The notes under the pieces: model-generated
The model's input: the letters and a program-made list of their open reading frames with translations, nothing else
Told to the model about the DNA's origin: nothing
Databases searched by the model: none
Shown: piece after piece, positions 33,350 to 42,562 of the stretch
How positions within the stretch are numbered: position 1 is the stretch's first letter
Layout of the letters: every line of letters starts with the position of its first letter
Source of the DNA: Phycisphaerae bacterium
GTDB taxonomy: Bacteria; Planctomycetota; Phycisphaerae; Phycisphaerales; UBA1924
DNA: 64,000 nt
Reading direction: 5' to 3'
Assembly: GCA_030432905.1 (NCBI GenBank)
Contig: JAUILU010000001.1
Coordinates: 434,001 to 498,000, forward strand
Program-made: the position numbers and the translations under genes

Positions 33350-34606
33350 ATGCCCGAGACGCCGAACCCGCCGCTGAACTGGCTCTTTGTGGACATGAAC
33401 TCGTTCTTCGCGTCCGCGGAGCAGCACCTCCGCCCGGAGCTGCGCGGCAAGCCGGTCGGCGTGATCCCGGTCGAGTCCGACGGCACGTGCCTGATCGCCG
33501 CCAGCAAGGAAGCCAAGGCCCTCGGGCTCAAGACTGGCACGCGTGTGGTCGAGGCTCGCCGACTCTGCCCGGGGGTCGAACTCGTCAGGGCGCGCCCGGA
33601 CGTGTACGTGCGGGTGCACCACGACATCGGCCATTCCATCGAACGCTGGGCACCGATCCACAAGGCGTACTCCATCGACGAGTGGGCGATCAGGCTCGGC
33701 CGGGGCCAGCGCGAGCCGGAATCGGCAAGAAGGCTCGGCGAGCAGATCAAACAGCAGATGTACAGCGACTTCAGCCCGACGCTCAGCTGCTCGGTCGGGA
33801 TCGCGCCGACAAGGCTGCTAGCCAAGATCGCAAGCGACCTCAACAAGCCCGACGGCATGACGCTGCTGGAGATGCACGACATGCCCGGCATCCTTGAAGC
33901 GTGCGAGCCGGAGGATCTCTGCGGCATCGGGCGCGGGGTGTCGGCGCGGCTCGAACGCGCGGGTGTGAGCACCGTTGCACAGCTCTGGCAGCTCACGCGC
34001 CAGCAATCCAAGCAGATCTGGGGTTCGGTCTCCGGCGCTCAGTGGTGGGACGCGTTCCACGGCAAGGACGAACCCGAGATCCCCACGCGCAAGGGCTCGA
34101 TGGGACACGAGAACGTGCTCGATCCGCAGTACCGGAACGAAGCCGGCGCTCGCGGCATCCTTACACGTCTTGTTTGCCGGCTCGGGATCCGGCTCCGCAC
34201 GGACGGGTACACGGCGGGCTCGCTCGGCATCCACATCAGCTACGCGGGCGAGGGCGGGTTCTCGTCGTCGATCGACCTGCCGCAGGTTCAAGACACGCGG
34301 ACGCTGCTTGAGACACTGAACCGGCTGCTCGCGAGGTGCACGCCGATGCAAGGTCAGCCGCTGAAGGTGGGCGCGGTGGTCGCGGGGCTGGTACACGAAA
34401 CACAGGTCGCGGGGAACCTGTTCGAGCAGGCGGACCACGAGGTGAAGCTGTCAAAGACGATGGACAAGATCAACAGCAGATGGGGCCTGTCGTCGATCTA
34501 CTTCGGCTCGATGCACGGCTTCCGCCACCACATGGACGACAAGATCGCGTTCGGCAGGATCCCACCGCAAGCCACGCTGAACGACCGCGCGAACCCGACT
34601 CACTGA
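33350..34606 (+). CDS. Y-family DNA polymerase (Pol IV/UmuC-like)
   Basis: 418 residues. Catalytic motifs are intact: FVDMNSFFASAEQ (metal-binding Asp) and YSIDEW (Asp-Glu pair; most Pol IV have SIDEA). Finger/thumb markers include S-V-G-I-A-P-T-R-L-L-A-K-I-A-S-D-L-N-K-P-D-G and a helix-hairpin-helix I-G-R-G-V-S-A-R-L. The C-terminal little-finger region ends in I-A-F-G-R-I-P. No QLxLF clamp-binding motif is obvious. Such enzymes copy damaged DNA. No LexA-like operator was recognised. Its stop overlaps the convergent lgt by 7 nt. Confidence 0.92.
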   Translation: MPETPNPPLNWLFVDMNSFFASAEQHLRPELRGKPVGVIPVESDGTCLIAASKEAKALGLKTGTRVVEARRLCPGVELVRARPDVYVRVHHDIGHSIERWAPIHKAYSIDEWAIRLGRGQREPESARRLGEQIKQQMYSDFSPTLSCSVGIAPTRLLAKIASDLNKPDGMTLLEMHDMPGILEACEPEDLCGIGRGVSARLERAGVSTVAQLWQLTRQQSKQIWGSVSGAQWWDAFHGKDEPEIPTRKGSMGHENVLDPQYRNEAGARGILTRLVCRLGIRLRTDGYTAGSLGIHISYAGEGGFSSSIDLPQVQDTRTLLETLNRLLARCTPMQGQPLKVGAVVAGLVHETQVAGNLFEQADHEVKLSKTMDKINSRWGLSSIYFGSMHGFRHHMDDKIAFGRIPPQATLNDRANPTH

Positions 34607-35661
34607 GGCTGCTTGCTCGCCCACCCACCGATAGGCTGAGCTCTGCGTTTTGTCACTATGACGAGCACGCCGATGCCGAAGAGGATCATGCCGACGCTTA
34701 GGAGTTGGCCTCGCGACAAACCGCCGAGTCCCGCGATGCCGGGGTCGGGTAGTCGGACGAATTCGGTTGCGATGCGCATGACGCCGTAGCAGATGAGGAA
34801 CCACGCCATGATGACGCCGGGCGTGCGTGGCTTTCGCGCGATGAGCCAGAGCACCAGACCAAGCACGATCCCCTCGGCGAAGGCCTGATAGAGCTGCGAC
34901 GGGTGCCGAGCCGAGAGCAGCGGCTCAAGACTCTGGGCGGCCTCGACAGAGCCCGCCTGCACCTGTTCGATGAGTTCGGCAAGCCCGACGCTGACCGGCT
35001 GATCGGGCAGCCGGTATCCCTCGAGCAGAGTTTGGAGTTCGAGGTCTTGTGCGGCGGTGCGGAGATTGTCGTCGTGACCACTGAAGATTTCCTGCGGGAA
35101 ACGGACGGCCCACGCCGGCGCTTCCTCGCCTGGTTTCGCGACAACCTTGCCGAGAAGTTCGCCGTTGATGAAGTTTGCGAGCCGCCCGAGGAACAGACCG
35201 AAAGGTGCGATGAGGGCGTAGAGATCGAAGACGTGCATTGGCGGGACCTGGCCGATCCGGTTGCCATCGTTGTCTTTGTAGCCCCTGCTGATCATGACAC
35301 CCGCGATGATGACCCCGATCATCCCGCCGTGGCTTGCCATCCCGCCGTGGTTGAGCATGACGCCGCCCCAGAACGGCGGTGTCGAGAAATCAAAGTACCA
35401 GAGCAGACTCGGCTGATAGAACACGATGTACCCGAGCCTGCCCCCCACGACAGCGCCCAGCGCCGCGTAGATGATCGTGTCGGTGATGCGCTCACGAGGG
35501 ATGAGAGCGGCGCCGCGTTTGTGGAGGAATCGCAGCGCGAGCCAGCCGAGAAAGAAGCCCGCCGCGTAGCTCAGGCCGTACCACCTGATCCCGAAATCGC
35601 CCATGAGTTTCAGGGCGAACGGATCGATGTCGTGGAGCCAGGCGGCGAGCGTTGAGGTCAT
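34600..35661 (-). CDS. lgt: Prolipoprotein diacylglyceryl transferase
   Basis: 353 residues, longer than the usual 260-300. Lgt signatures: G-x-R-W-Y-G-L-S-Y (N-terminal), HGGMASHGGMIGVIIAG, GRLANFINGELLGK and R-H-P-S-Q-L-Y-Q. About seven transmembrane helices. It transfers diacylglycerol to the lipobox Cys of prelipoproteins, several of which are encoded nearby. The extra length is a polar insertion of about 70 residues between INGELLGK and RHPSQLY. ATG overlaps the tatD stop by 4 nt. Confidence 0.96.
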   Translation of the reverse strand: MTSTLAAWLHDIDPFALKLMGDFGIRWYGLSYAAGFFLGWLALRFLHKRGAALIPRERITDTIIYAALGAVVGGRLGYIVFYQPSLLWYFDFSTPPFWGGVMLNHGGMASHGGMIGVIIAGVMISRGYKDNDGNRIGQVPPMHVFDLYALIAPFGLFLGRLANFINGELLGKVVAKPGEEAPAWAVRFPQEIFSGHDDNLRTAAQDLELQTLLEGYRLPDQPVSVGLAELIEQVQAGSVEAAQSLEPLLSARHPSQLYQAFAEGIVLGLVLWLIARKPRTPGVIMAWFLICYGVMRIATEFVRLPDPGIAGLGGLSRGQLLSVGMILFGIGVLVIVTKRRAQPIGGWASKQPQ

Positions 35662-36473
35662 GCGCTCGCTCCGTCGCCCTGCGCATCGATCCCGAAGAAC
35701 CGGCTCGTGTTCTCGTTAACGGCGTGATGAAACTCGTCCCAGGGCTCGCCCCGCAGCTCGGCGAGAAACTTCGCAGTGAGCGACGTCATCCAGGGCCTGC
35801 AGGGCCGCTCGCCTCGCTTTGGCATCGGGGACAGGAAAGGGGCGTCGGTCTCGACCATGATCCTGTCGATCGGCACAAGCTTGGCGGCTTCTTGCACTTC
35901 TTTGGCGTTCTTGTACGTCACCACGCCCGTGAACGAGATCAGCGCACCGAAGTCGAGAATCGCGCGGGCCTCGTCGGCGTTGCCTGTGAAGCAGTGGAAG
36001 ACGAACCGAGACGGATCAAAGACCGAGTCTTTGAGAATCGGGAGCAGATCATCGAACGCCTCTCGGCAGTGGATCACGATGGGCTTGCCCAGCCCGGTCT
36101 CGCCGGTATCGGTCTTTGTGTCCTCGATGACTGCCAGTTGCTGAGCGAGGACTTCGTGCTGGAGTTCTTTGACCGGCTCCGGGTAGTGGTTGTCCAGCCC
36201 GAGTTCGCCCCAGGCAACGCATTTGTCGTCGCGTGCGACCATACGGATCGTGTCCCAGTTGTGCGGCCCGCGGTCGGAGTACGACGGGTGCACGCCGGAA
36301 GTGCACCAGATCCGGTCGTGGCTCTTTGCGATCGCGAGGGCCGTCAGGCAATCGACACTGGTCGTCGAGATTGTGATGCAGCCGGTGACGCCGTGCTTGT
36401 TGGCCTCGGCCAGTTCTGCGACCGGGTCGTCGGCGAAGTCTGGGAAAGTGAGATGGCAATGGGTATCGATCAC
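35658..36473 (-). CDS. TatD family metal-dependent hydrolase
   Basis: 271 residues from GTG 36473. All metal ligands of the TatD amidohydrolase fold are visible: DTHCH, GELGLD, I-V-I-H-C-R-E, V-F-H-C-F-T-G and VETDAPFL. TatD enzymes are 3'-5' exonucleases or deacylases for D-aminoacyl-tRNA. A moderate insertion (EDTKTDTGETG) lies before the third motif. It is translationally coupled to lgt and divergent from the transglutaminase-like gene. Confidence 0.94.
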   Translation of the reverse strand: MIDTHCHLTFPDFADDPVAELAEANKHGVTGCITISTTSVDCLTALAIAKSHDRIWCTSGVHPSYSDRGPHNWDTIRMVARDDKCVAWGELGLDNHYPEPVKELQHEVLAQQLAVIEDTKTDTGETGLGKPIVIHCREAFDDLLPILKDSVFDPSRFVFHCFTGNADEARAILDFGALISFTGVVTYKNAKEVQEAAKLVPIDRIMVETDAPFLSPMPKRGERPCRPWMTSLTAKFLAELRGEPWDEFHHAVNENTSRFFGIDAQGDGASA

Positions 36474-36511
36474 GGGAACAGAGGGTATGAAGCCTCTGGC
36501 CGCCGAGACGG

Positions 36512-36517
36512 TAGACT
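36512..36517 (+). promoter_or_regulatory. Candidate -10 element of the transglutaminase-like gene
   Basis: TAGACT (4 of 6 to consensus) ends 6 nt before ATG 36524 with no ribosome site between. Only 50 bp separate this gene from the divergent tatD. Confidence 0.4.
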
Positions 36518-36523
36518 TGGGCT

Positions 36524-38053
36524 ATGAAAGCAACTTCTTTGAGATTTGGCAGGATTCTTGGCCTTCGCAGCACGGCATCGCCCGCTCTCATGTTCACGTT
36601 TCTGGCGGCACTCATCGCGGTCATGCCCATGCGTGCGTTCGCGCAGCCGAAGACCGAGGAGAACTACTACGTGATCCATCTCGACGGCCAGCGCTCGGGC
36701 TGGATGCGCGAGACCAGCACGATCGACGATGACACGCTGACCTCGGCGGCGGAGATCCGCTTCGAGATCAAACGCGGCAAGATGACCATCGCGATCACGA
36801 TGGAAAGCGAGTTCGTTGAAACACTGGATCACAAACCGATCTCGATGACATCGACACAATCGATGGCGTCGATGCCGGTCACGACTCATGTGAAGTTCCT
36901 TGACGACAAGCTTGAAGTCGAGGTCACACAGAACGGCACGACGAGCACGCAGACCCAGCCACTGCCCGAGGGCGCGTGGCTCACGCCGGGCGGCGCGGAA
37001 GAGTACTTCAACCTGCGGCGTGAAGCGGGCGCGGACAAAATCTCGATCCGCACGCTCGATCCGCTTTCGGGCATCGCACCCACAGTTTCGACGTATACGA
37101 ACTTCATCGATGAGACGATCAGTGTTTACGGCAGGGAAGTCGCCTCGACCAGAGCCACGCTGACGAACTCGAGCTCTCCTGGGCTGGTCTCGACGGAGAA
37201 CTTCGACAGCAAGGGCCGGATGCTCAAATCGATCACGCAGCTTGGCGGCATCAACATGGAAGTGCTCGCGGCGGACAAGGAACTCGCGATGGCCGAGCTT
37301 GATCCGCCGGAGTTGATGCAGTCCACGTTCGTCACACCCAAGGGGAACATCGCCAAGCCGCGCAAGGTCGAGGAAGCGAGCTATCTGCTGCGTCTTCCGA
37401 ACGCGAAGCTCTCCGATCTGCCTGTTCTGCCGAGCCAGAGCTTCGAGCGGATCGATGACCACACGCTCCGGCTCAAGGTGACGATGGGCGACACCGAAGC
37501 GAGCGAGGACAGGCCCGGCGACGAATACACCGAGTCGAGCACGATGGTTGACAAGGACGACCCTGTGGTGCGTCAGCTTGCAGAGAACGCGAGGCCCGCC
37601 GGCGATGCGCCCGATGAAATCCGAGCCGAGGCGATGCGCCGCGCGGTCTACAACCACATCGACGAGAAACACCTCGGCGTAGGCATAGCAACGGCATCGG
37701 AGGTCGCTCGCTCAGGCGTTGGCGACTGCACCGAGCACGCGACCCTGCTGGCGGCGATGCTCCGCGCCGACGAGATCCCGTCCCGCACGGTCAGCGGCCT
37801 CGTGTTCGTCAACAGCTTCGAGGGGTCCAAAGACATCTTCGGCTACCACATGTGGACACAGGGCTGGATCGCGGAGGACGGCAAGGGAAGGTGGGTCGAT
37901 CTCGATGCCACGCTCGGGCCGAACACAAGGTTTGACGCGACACACATCGCGCTGAGCGTCAGCGCGTTGTCCGACGGCGACAGCAACAACGCGATGATCG
38001 CGCTGGTGCCACTACTTGGCGCACTCGAGATCGAAATCGAAGACGTCAAGTGA
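36524..38053 (+). CDS. Exported transglutaminase-like protein
   Basis: 509 residues. A long signal peptide ends near residue 40 (MRAFAQ). The N-terminal two thirds form a beta-rich region with no recognised family. The C-terminal transglutaminase core has GDCTEHATLLAAMLRA (Cys402), GYHMWTQGWI (His442) and WVDLDAT (Asp461), a complete Cys-His-Asp triad in the usual order. It may act as a peptidase or cross-linking enzyme in the envelope. Its stop overlaps the nnrD start (GTGA), which is surprising given the unrelated functions. Confidence 0.86.
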   Translation: MKATSLRFGRILGLRSTASPALMFTFLAALIAVMPMRAFAQPKTEENYYVIHLDGQRSGWMRETSTIDDDTLTSAAEIRFEIKRGKMTIAITMESEFVETLDHKPISMTSTQSMASMPVTTHVKFLDDKLEVEVTQNGTTSTQTQPLPEGAWLTPGGAEEYFNLRREAGADKISIRTLDPLSGIAPTVSTYTNFIDETISVYGREVASTRATLTNSSSPGLVSTENFDSKGRMLKSITQLGGINMEVLAADKELAMAELDPPELMQSTFVTPKGNIAKPRKVEEASYLLRLPNAKLSDLPVLPSQSFERIDDHTLRLKVTMGDTEASEDRPGDEYTESSTMVDKDDPVVRQLAENARPAGDAPDEIRAEAMRRAVYNHIDEKHLGVGIATASEVARSGVGDCTEHATLLAAMLRADEIPSRTVSGLVFVNSFEGSKDIFGYHMWTQGWIAEDGKGRWVDLDATLGPNTRFDATHIALSVSALSDGDSNNAMIALVPLLGALEIEIEDVK

Positions 38054-38955
38054 GCGCCGCCGACACAACCGAACCGATCAGGCTGCCCACGCGAGATACT
38101 GCCGGGCACAAGGGTACTTTCGGGACGCTCTGCGTGATCGGCGGCTGCACTCGGGCGGAGACCCCGATGATCGGCGCCCCCGCGTTATCCGCTCGGGCCG
38201 CGTTCAGATCCGGCTGCGGGCTTGTCAGGCTCGCCATGCCACGCCCGGTGCTGATCTCTGGATTGCAGCTTGAGCCCTCGGCTACAGGCATCGGGATCGA
38301 AGTTGATGAGCTCGGCAACCCGTTTGCAACTGATGCGTTGCAAAGCCGCGTGCGTGAATCCGACGCGCTCGTGCTCGGGCCGGGCCTGGGGGCGGAACGC
38401 ACACGCGAGCACCACATCGCACGTTTTGTTGAAAGCTGCATCGGGCTTGGCTTGCCCGCGGTTGTCGATGCCGATGGGTTGAACGCGTTGGCATCTGGCG
38501 GGTCGTTCTCGAATGTTGATCTGTCAAGGTGCATACTCACGCCGCACCCTGGCGAATACGCCCGACTCGCTAAGGCTCGGGGCATTCCAGCAGACCCGAC
38601 CAGCCACGATGAACGCCCCGCTGCCGCCGCGGCTCTTGCCAGAAGCCTCAGGTGTGTGATCGTGCTCAAAGGCGCCCACACGGTCGTATCCGACGGCGAA
38701 CGCCACTGGATCTGCAATCACGGGCACGCGTGTATGGCGACCGCGGGAACGGGCGATGTGCTGGCGGGCCTGATCGGTTCGCTTATCGCGCAGCTGCGTA
38801 ACAGCGACGCGTCGCTCTACGAGATCGCAAAGCTCGGCGTACAGGCACATGCCCTAGCGGGCGAACGTTGGGCCCAGCAATCTGGCACACAAGCAGGCAT
38901 GCTCGCGCGCGAGCTTGCCGACCTGCTCCCGGCAGTGCTCGAAGAGATGCGTTAG
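38050..38955 (+). CDS. nnrD: ADP-dependent NAD(P)H-hydrate dehydratase
   Basis: 301 residues from GTG 38050. Ribokinase-like fold: H-K-G-T-F-G-T-L-C-V-I-G-G at the N-terminus, A-L-V-L-G-P-G-L-G, VVDADGLNAL, L-T-P-H-P-G-E-Y and the catalytic N-H-G-H-A-C-M-A-T-A-G-T-G-D-V-L-A-G loop. It repairs hydrated NAD(P)H. The epimerase half (NnrE), often fused, is absent from this protein. The stop overlaps the convergent minor pilin gene by 4 nt. Confidence 0.95.
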   Translation: MSAADTTEPIRLPTRDTAGHKGTFGTLCVIGGCTRAETPMIGAPALSARAAFRSGCGLVRLAMPRPVLISGLQLEPSATGIGIEVDELGNPFATDALQSRVRESDALVLGPGLGAERTREHHIARFVESCIGLGLPAVVDADGLNALASGGSFSNVDLSRCILTPHPGEYARLAKARGIPADPTSHDERPAAAAALARSLRCVIVLKGAHTVVSDGERHWICNHGHACMATAGTGDVLAGLIGSLIAQLRNSDASLYEIAKLGVQAHALAGERWAQQSGTQAGMLARELADLLPAVLEEMR

Positions 38956-39572
38956 AGCCTGCGAGGGGTCGCGGAGCCAACGAGACGGATCGGCTCCGTG
39001 TTGTTCTCGTTTCGGCCTTCGACACCGACTGCGTCGAGATCATCATTCGGGCGGATGAGCAGGTCGATCGTCGCGTTGCCGAGCCTCGGGCCGACGCTGT
39101 AGTCGAGCGTGAACGTCGCGTCTTCCACGTTCGGGATCATGCGCGCCTCGGCGGGATCGCCGTCGAGCACACCGCCGTCGAAGGTGTAGAGCACGAACCA
39201 GAGCGAGCCGTAGTCTTCGCCATCTTCGGCTTCACGGAACTCGATGCGCGTCACCTGACGGATGTCGTTGTCGATGTCTTCCATGCTGACGAATTCGATG
39301 AAGTCCGACTCGAGCGGGTTCTGCGACGAGTCGAGCACATCGCTCGGGAATGGACCGAACTCTTTACCGGTGCGGATCATCGCGACCATGCGGTGCATGA
39401 CAATCCGGCTGACGACGTGCGTCGATGCGGCGTCCGTCGTAGCGCGGTAGCCCTTGAACGCCGCGTCGAGTGCGACCATCGAACTCGTCAGCACCATGCT
39501 GACGATCGCCAGCGAGAGCAGGAGCTCGACCATGCTAAAGCCCCGTCTGCGGGGCGCGGGGGTGCGCTTCAT
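38952..39572 (-). CDS. Minor pseudopilin (PilW/GspJ-like)
   Basis: 206 residues. Prepilin signal RRRGFSMVELLLSLAIVSMVL with Gly at -1 and Glu at +5, followed by the long amphipathic helix (A-F-K-G-Y-R-A-T-T-D-A-A-S). The globular part has alternating strands and ends in I-D-L-L-I-R-P. Last gene of the pilT-pilC operon; ATG overlaps the stop of the giant PilX-like gene by 4 nt. Size and pattern match a GspJ/PilW-type minor pilin. Confidence 0.86.
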   Translation of the reverse strand: MKRTPAPRRRGFSMVELLLSLAIVSMVLTSSMVALDAAFKGYRATTDAASTHVVSRIVMHRMVAMIRTGKEFGPFPSDVLDSSQNPLESDFIEFVSMEDIDNDIRQVTRIEFREAEDGEDYGSLWFVLYTFDGGVLDGDPAEARMIPNVEDATFTLDYSVGPRLGNATIDLLIRPNDDLDAVGVEGRNENNTEPIRLVGSATPRRL

Positions 39573-42487
39573 CGGCGTGTTCCTTCTCGGTATGTATCGG
39601 GCAGCATGTGGCTCGACAGCGGCAGCATCAAACCATCGGGCATGACCATGTCAGGGTTGAAACGCAGACCGATCCTGCCGTAACCGTGGAACGGGACCGC
39701 TGTCGCGCCGGCTGCGATCTGTGCCGGGCTCGGGGGTGTGTCAGGGCCAAGATCTGCAAGCCCGTCACCGTTGAGGTCCCAGCCGACGATCTTGACGCCG
39801 TCTTCCTCGGGAAGATCCGCGGGATTGAGCGACTCGGCATCGCCGTCTTCGGGGCCGAAGTAGCCGATCGACGCGTTGAAGTCCGCCGGGTTACCTAGCG
39901 GCACACCGAACGGATCAACGAGCGGGCTGCTGCCCAAGACCGGATCGAACGTCAGCAGCAGCGCGCCGTCGATGCTCGCGTTGCCGCGGATGTCGAGGAT
40001 GCCCGCGACCACCGCGCCACGCAGCGCGACGTTCTGCTCCGGCGGGCTGTTGAACGTACCAATATCCACCGAGTAGTTCGGCGTCATCAGCGAACTCTTG
40101 GCGATCTCTTCAAGGTCGCCCGGCTCGGGGTTCAGCTCTGCGTTGTTCGGCTCGGACGGGTGAACGTCGGTGAACCTGCACGCACCGGTCAGCTGGATCT
40201 TGTTGCGAAGGTGCGTGTACGTACCGGGCACATCGGAGATCAGCGAGCCGACGAACAGCGTGTCGTGGAAGCGGACGTTGTTCGACCAGTTCTTGGTGTC
40301 ACGCTCGGCGCCTAGGCGGACCACGCCGTCGATCACGGGCGGATCGGGGAACTCGTCGTAGTTCGACGGGCCGTCGGTGACAACACCGGTTGTGTACCGA
40401 TCGAAGTCGCTCTTGTCGAGCGGGTCATCGTTCGGCGAGGGCGGCAGGACACCGTCACCCTCGAGGCCGCCGTAGAGAGACCAGTTGACGTGGTCGTTGT
40501 TGGCGTAGCCCTCGATGCGAGTGACACCGACCATGGTGCAGTTGTCGAACAGGCCGTTGAGACCGACAGGGATGATGACATCGCTGAAAATCATGTTCTT
40601 GAAGACCGGGCGGTAGTACCAGTCGGCCTGCGCTGGCGAGTTGAACGGCATCTTCTCCCAGTACGCGGTGATGAAGTTGTCGGGCAATCCGTCGCTGTCG
40701 CTGTCGGGATCGAGACGCTGGAACTGCGGCGCATCCGGATCAAGGCCGAGTTCGATGTAGTCGTCAAGCTCTGCAACGCTGACACCGAGGTTCAAAGCGA
40801 CTTGAGTCCAGAACTCTTCACCGTCAGCCGCGGCGTAGAGCGCGTTCTGGGTTTCGCTGAAGCTGTCGGAATCGATATCGGGCAGCAGATCTTCTGAGGC
40901 CTCGAACTCGACAGGCGATTCCCCGCTCGCCGGGCGGATCGAACCCTCGATCGCGTCGTAGACACTGCCCTGCGCAGCTGCCCAGTCCTCGGCGGCCACC
41001 AGGAACACAAGACGACCATCGACCTTGACGTACTTGTCCTTGTAGTCGATGAAGCCATCGCGGTAGCCGAGTTGCTGGTCGGCCCAGACGTCGTGCGCGG
41101 CGTCGTAGTCAACCGCGTCCTCGCTGCCCGGATCCCAGATGCCGTTGCCGTTGCTGTCGTAGTAACCCGAGATGCCGTTCTTGTTCCGGTCCGGACTGGA
41201 CGAATCGATCATGTAGACGAGATCCACATCGATCGGGTTGCCGTCGCCGTCAACAAACTCGGGCGACCGTGTCGCTGCGGCTGTTCCAATCGCGGGCCAG
41301 CCACCGATGGTGATTTTGCCGTCGCCGTCTTCGTCGTAGTGGTTGATGAAGAGGTCGAACTCATCGACGAAGCCATCGCCTGTGACGTCGTCGAACGCGC
41401 CGTCGGGCTCGCCGTCGCCGTCGTAGTCGTTGTCGCTGAGCGGATCGCCATCGGGGTCGCCGTCAACGTTGAGACCGGCGCCCTCGAGCGGGTGACCAAC
41501 GCGCAGGCGGTTGTCACCGTCAACGTCGTGCAGCTCAAGGTTGGCGTACAGGTCGGTGATTTTGTTGTCGAGACCGGCGTCCAGACCCGCGAAGTCGGAT
41601 CGGATGAGCATCGGGTCGCCGTTCTCGACGTCGAGGTCATCGAATCGGCTGCCGAGGTCGCCCTCGATGTGGACGTTCTTGCCGATCATGATGCGGCTCT
41701 GGCTCACGATCGCCGAGTCCACGACCTTGCGGATGCGGAAGTCCTGGCTGATGACGCGAGTCAGGGGCCTGCCCGGTCGTGTCGGGTCGTAGTCGTAGCC
41801 GGTCACGAAGACACGGACGTCTGTGCCGTTGGCAAGAGGCGCGTAAGTAATCTGGAACGCGGTTGGCAGGTCGTGCGCGCCGGTCTGGTCGCGCAGCGCG
41901 ATGGCCGGGGTCGTCACCCAGCCTTCAGCCTGGTACTCGTCGAGGTCTGTGCCTGCCGGAGCCGGACCGATCGCAACGCTGCCATCAAGACCGAGGCCAA
42001 CGTCAACGGTGTTCGTATCCGCGGCGTGCCTGTAAGCGATGGCCTGAGCGATACCCGACGGGTCGCCCGGCTCGTCATGGCCGCTGACAGATGGCATGAC
42101 GAGTACTTCGCCATCGGAAGCGCTAAGACCTGAACCCTGCCAAAGTTTGCTGCCGAGCGAGAGATCGACCTCACCCTTTGCGACCACGAAACGCTTGGAA
42201 GCCTCGGCGAGCCTGAGCTCTGCGATCTTCATCCCGGTTTCCGCGGCCTGCATCGAGCGCATCACGTGCAGATGCGTCGAAGCGTTCCGCAGGTTGCCCT
42301 GCGTCACGGTGCCCATAGCGACCGCGAGAGCGCCCACAAGGATCGCCATCATCATCGCCAGCACGCTCGATACGCCCTTGCGGTGCGCATAGAGCCACGA
42401 CTTAAGCCCCTTCGCCTTACTCGCCTTCACAACCGCATCGGCGGTGAGAGTGGTCTCAACCCGTTCGCAATGTTGGTTGGTGCGCAT
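39569..42487 (-). CDS. Giant PilX-like protein with Asp-rich calcium-type loops
   Basis: 972 residues from ATG 42487 (AGGAGAG 6-7 nt upstream). N-terminus: basic segment A-H-R-K-G-V, then a transmembrane helix (about 38-62, SSVLAMMMAILVGALAVAMG) and the Q-x-N-L-R-N-A-S helix with M-Q-A-A-E-T-G-M-K, as in PilX-type minor pilins; no canonical Glu5. Residues about 316-466 contain repeated EF-hand/dockerin-like loops (DVDGDNRLRVGH, DVTGDGFVDEFD, DEDGDGKITIGG, DSNGNGIWDPGS), and one more (DPDSDSDGLPDN) lies near 595. The remainder is acidic and beta-rich, with a right-handed-repeat feel. Encoded between two prepilins. A large adhesive or tip subunit is inferred. Confidence 0.85.
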   Translation of the reverse strand: MRTNQHCERVETTLTADAVVKASKAKGLKSWLYAHRKGVSSVLAMMMAILVGALAVAMGTVTQGNLRNASTHLHVMRSMQAAETGMKIAELRLAEASKRFVVAKGEVDLSLGSKLWQGSGLSASDGEVLVMPSVSGHDEPGDPSGIAQAIAYRHAADTNTVDVGLGLDGSVAIGPAPAGTDLDEYQAEGWVTTPAIALRDQTGAHDLPTAFQITYAPLANGTDVRVFVTGYDYDPTRPGRPLTRVISQDFRIRKVVDSAIVSQSRIMIGKNVHIEGDLGSRFDDLDVENGDPMLIRSDFAGLDAGLDNKITDLYANLELHDVDGDNRLRVGHPLEGAGLNVDGDPDGDPLSDNDYDGDGEPDGAFDDVTGDGFVDEFDLFINHYDEDGDGKITIGGWPAIGTAAATRSPEFVDGDGNPIDVDLVYMIDSSSPDRNKNGISGYYDSNGNGIWDPGSEDAVDYDAAHDVWADQQLGYRDGFIDYKDKYVKVDGRLVFLVAAEDWAAAQGSVYDAIEGSIRPASGESPVEFEASEDLLPDIDSDSFSETQNALYAAADGEEFWTQVALNLGVSVAELDDYIELGLDPDAPQFQRLDPDSDSDGLPDNFITAYWEKMPFNSPAQADWYYRPVFKNMIFSDVIIPVGLNGLFDNCTMVGVTRIEGYANNDHVNWSLYGGLEGDGVLPPSPNDDPLDKSDFDRYTTGVVTDGPSNYDEFPDPPVIDGVVRLGAERDTKNWSNNVRFHDTLFVGSLISDVPGTYTHLRNKIQLTGACRFTDVHPSEPNNAELNPEPGDLEEIAKSSLMTPNYSVDIGTFNSPPEQNVALRGAVVAGILDIRGNASIDGALLLTFDPVLGSSPLVDPFGVPLGNPADFNASIGYFGPEDGDAESLNPADLPEEDGVKIVGWDLNGDGLADLGPDTPPSPAQIAAGATAVPFHGYGRIGLRFNPDMVMPDGLMLPLSSHMLPDTYREGTRR

Positions 42488-42562
42488 AAGTCTCTCTCCT
42501 CGTGCCGAGCTCATCGCCCGGCGTCAAAATCAAATCAGCCCGCATTCCTACTGACTGATCGC

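Noticed and set aside
36470..37672. 400-codon minus-strand frame
   Set aside because: Antisense shadow of the transglutaminase-like gene, Arg/His-rich.
41200..41540. Tandem repeat DNA (CCGTCGCCGTC-like units)
   Set aside because: Explained by codons for Asp-Gly-Asp loops in the PilX-like protein; spacing is irregular, so not a satellite.
41072..42133. 353-codon plus-strand frame rich in Val/Asp/Ala
   Set aside because: Complement of the Asp-rich repeats of the giant PilX-like protein; no ribosome site or recognisable fold.
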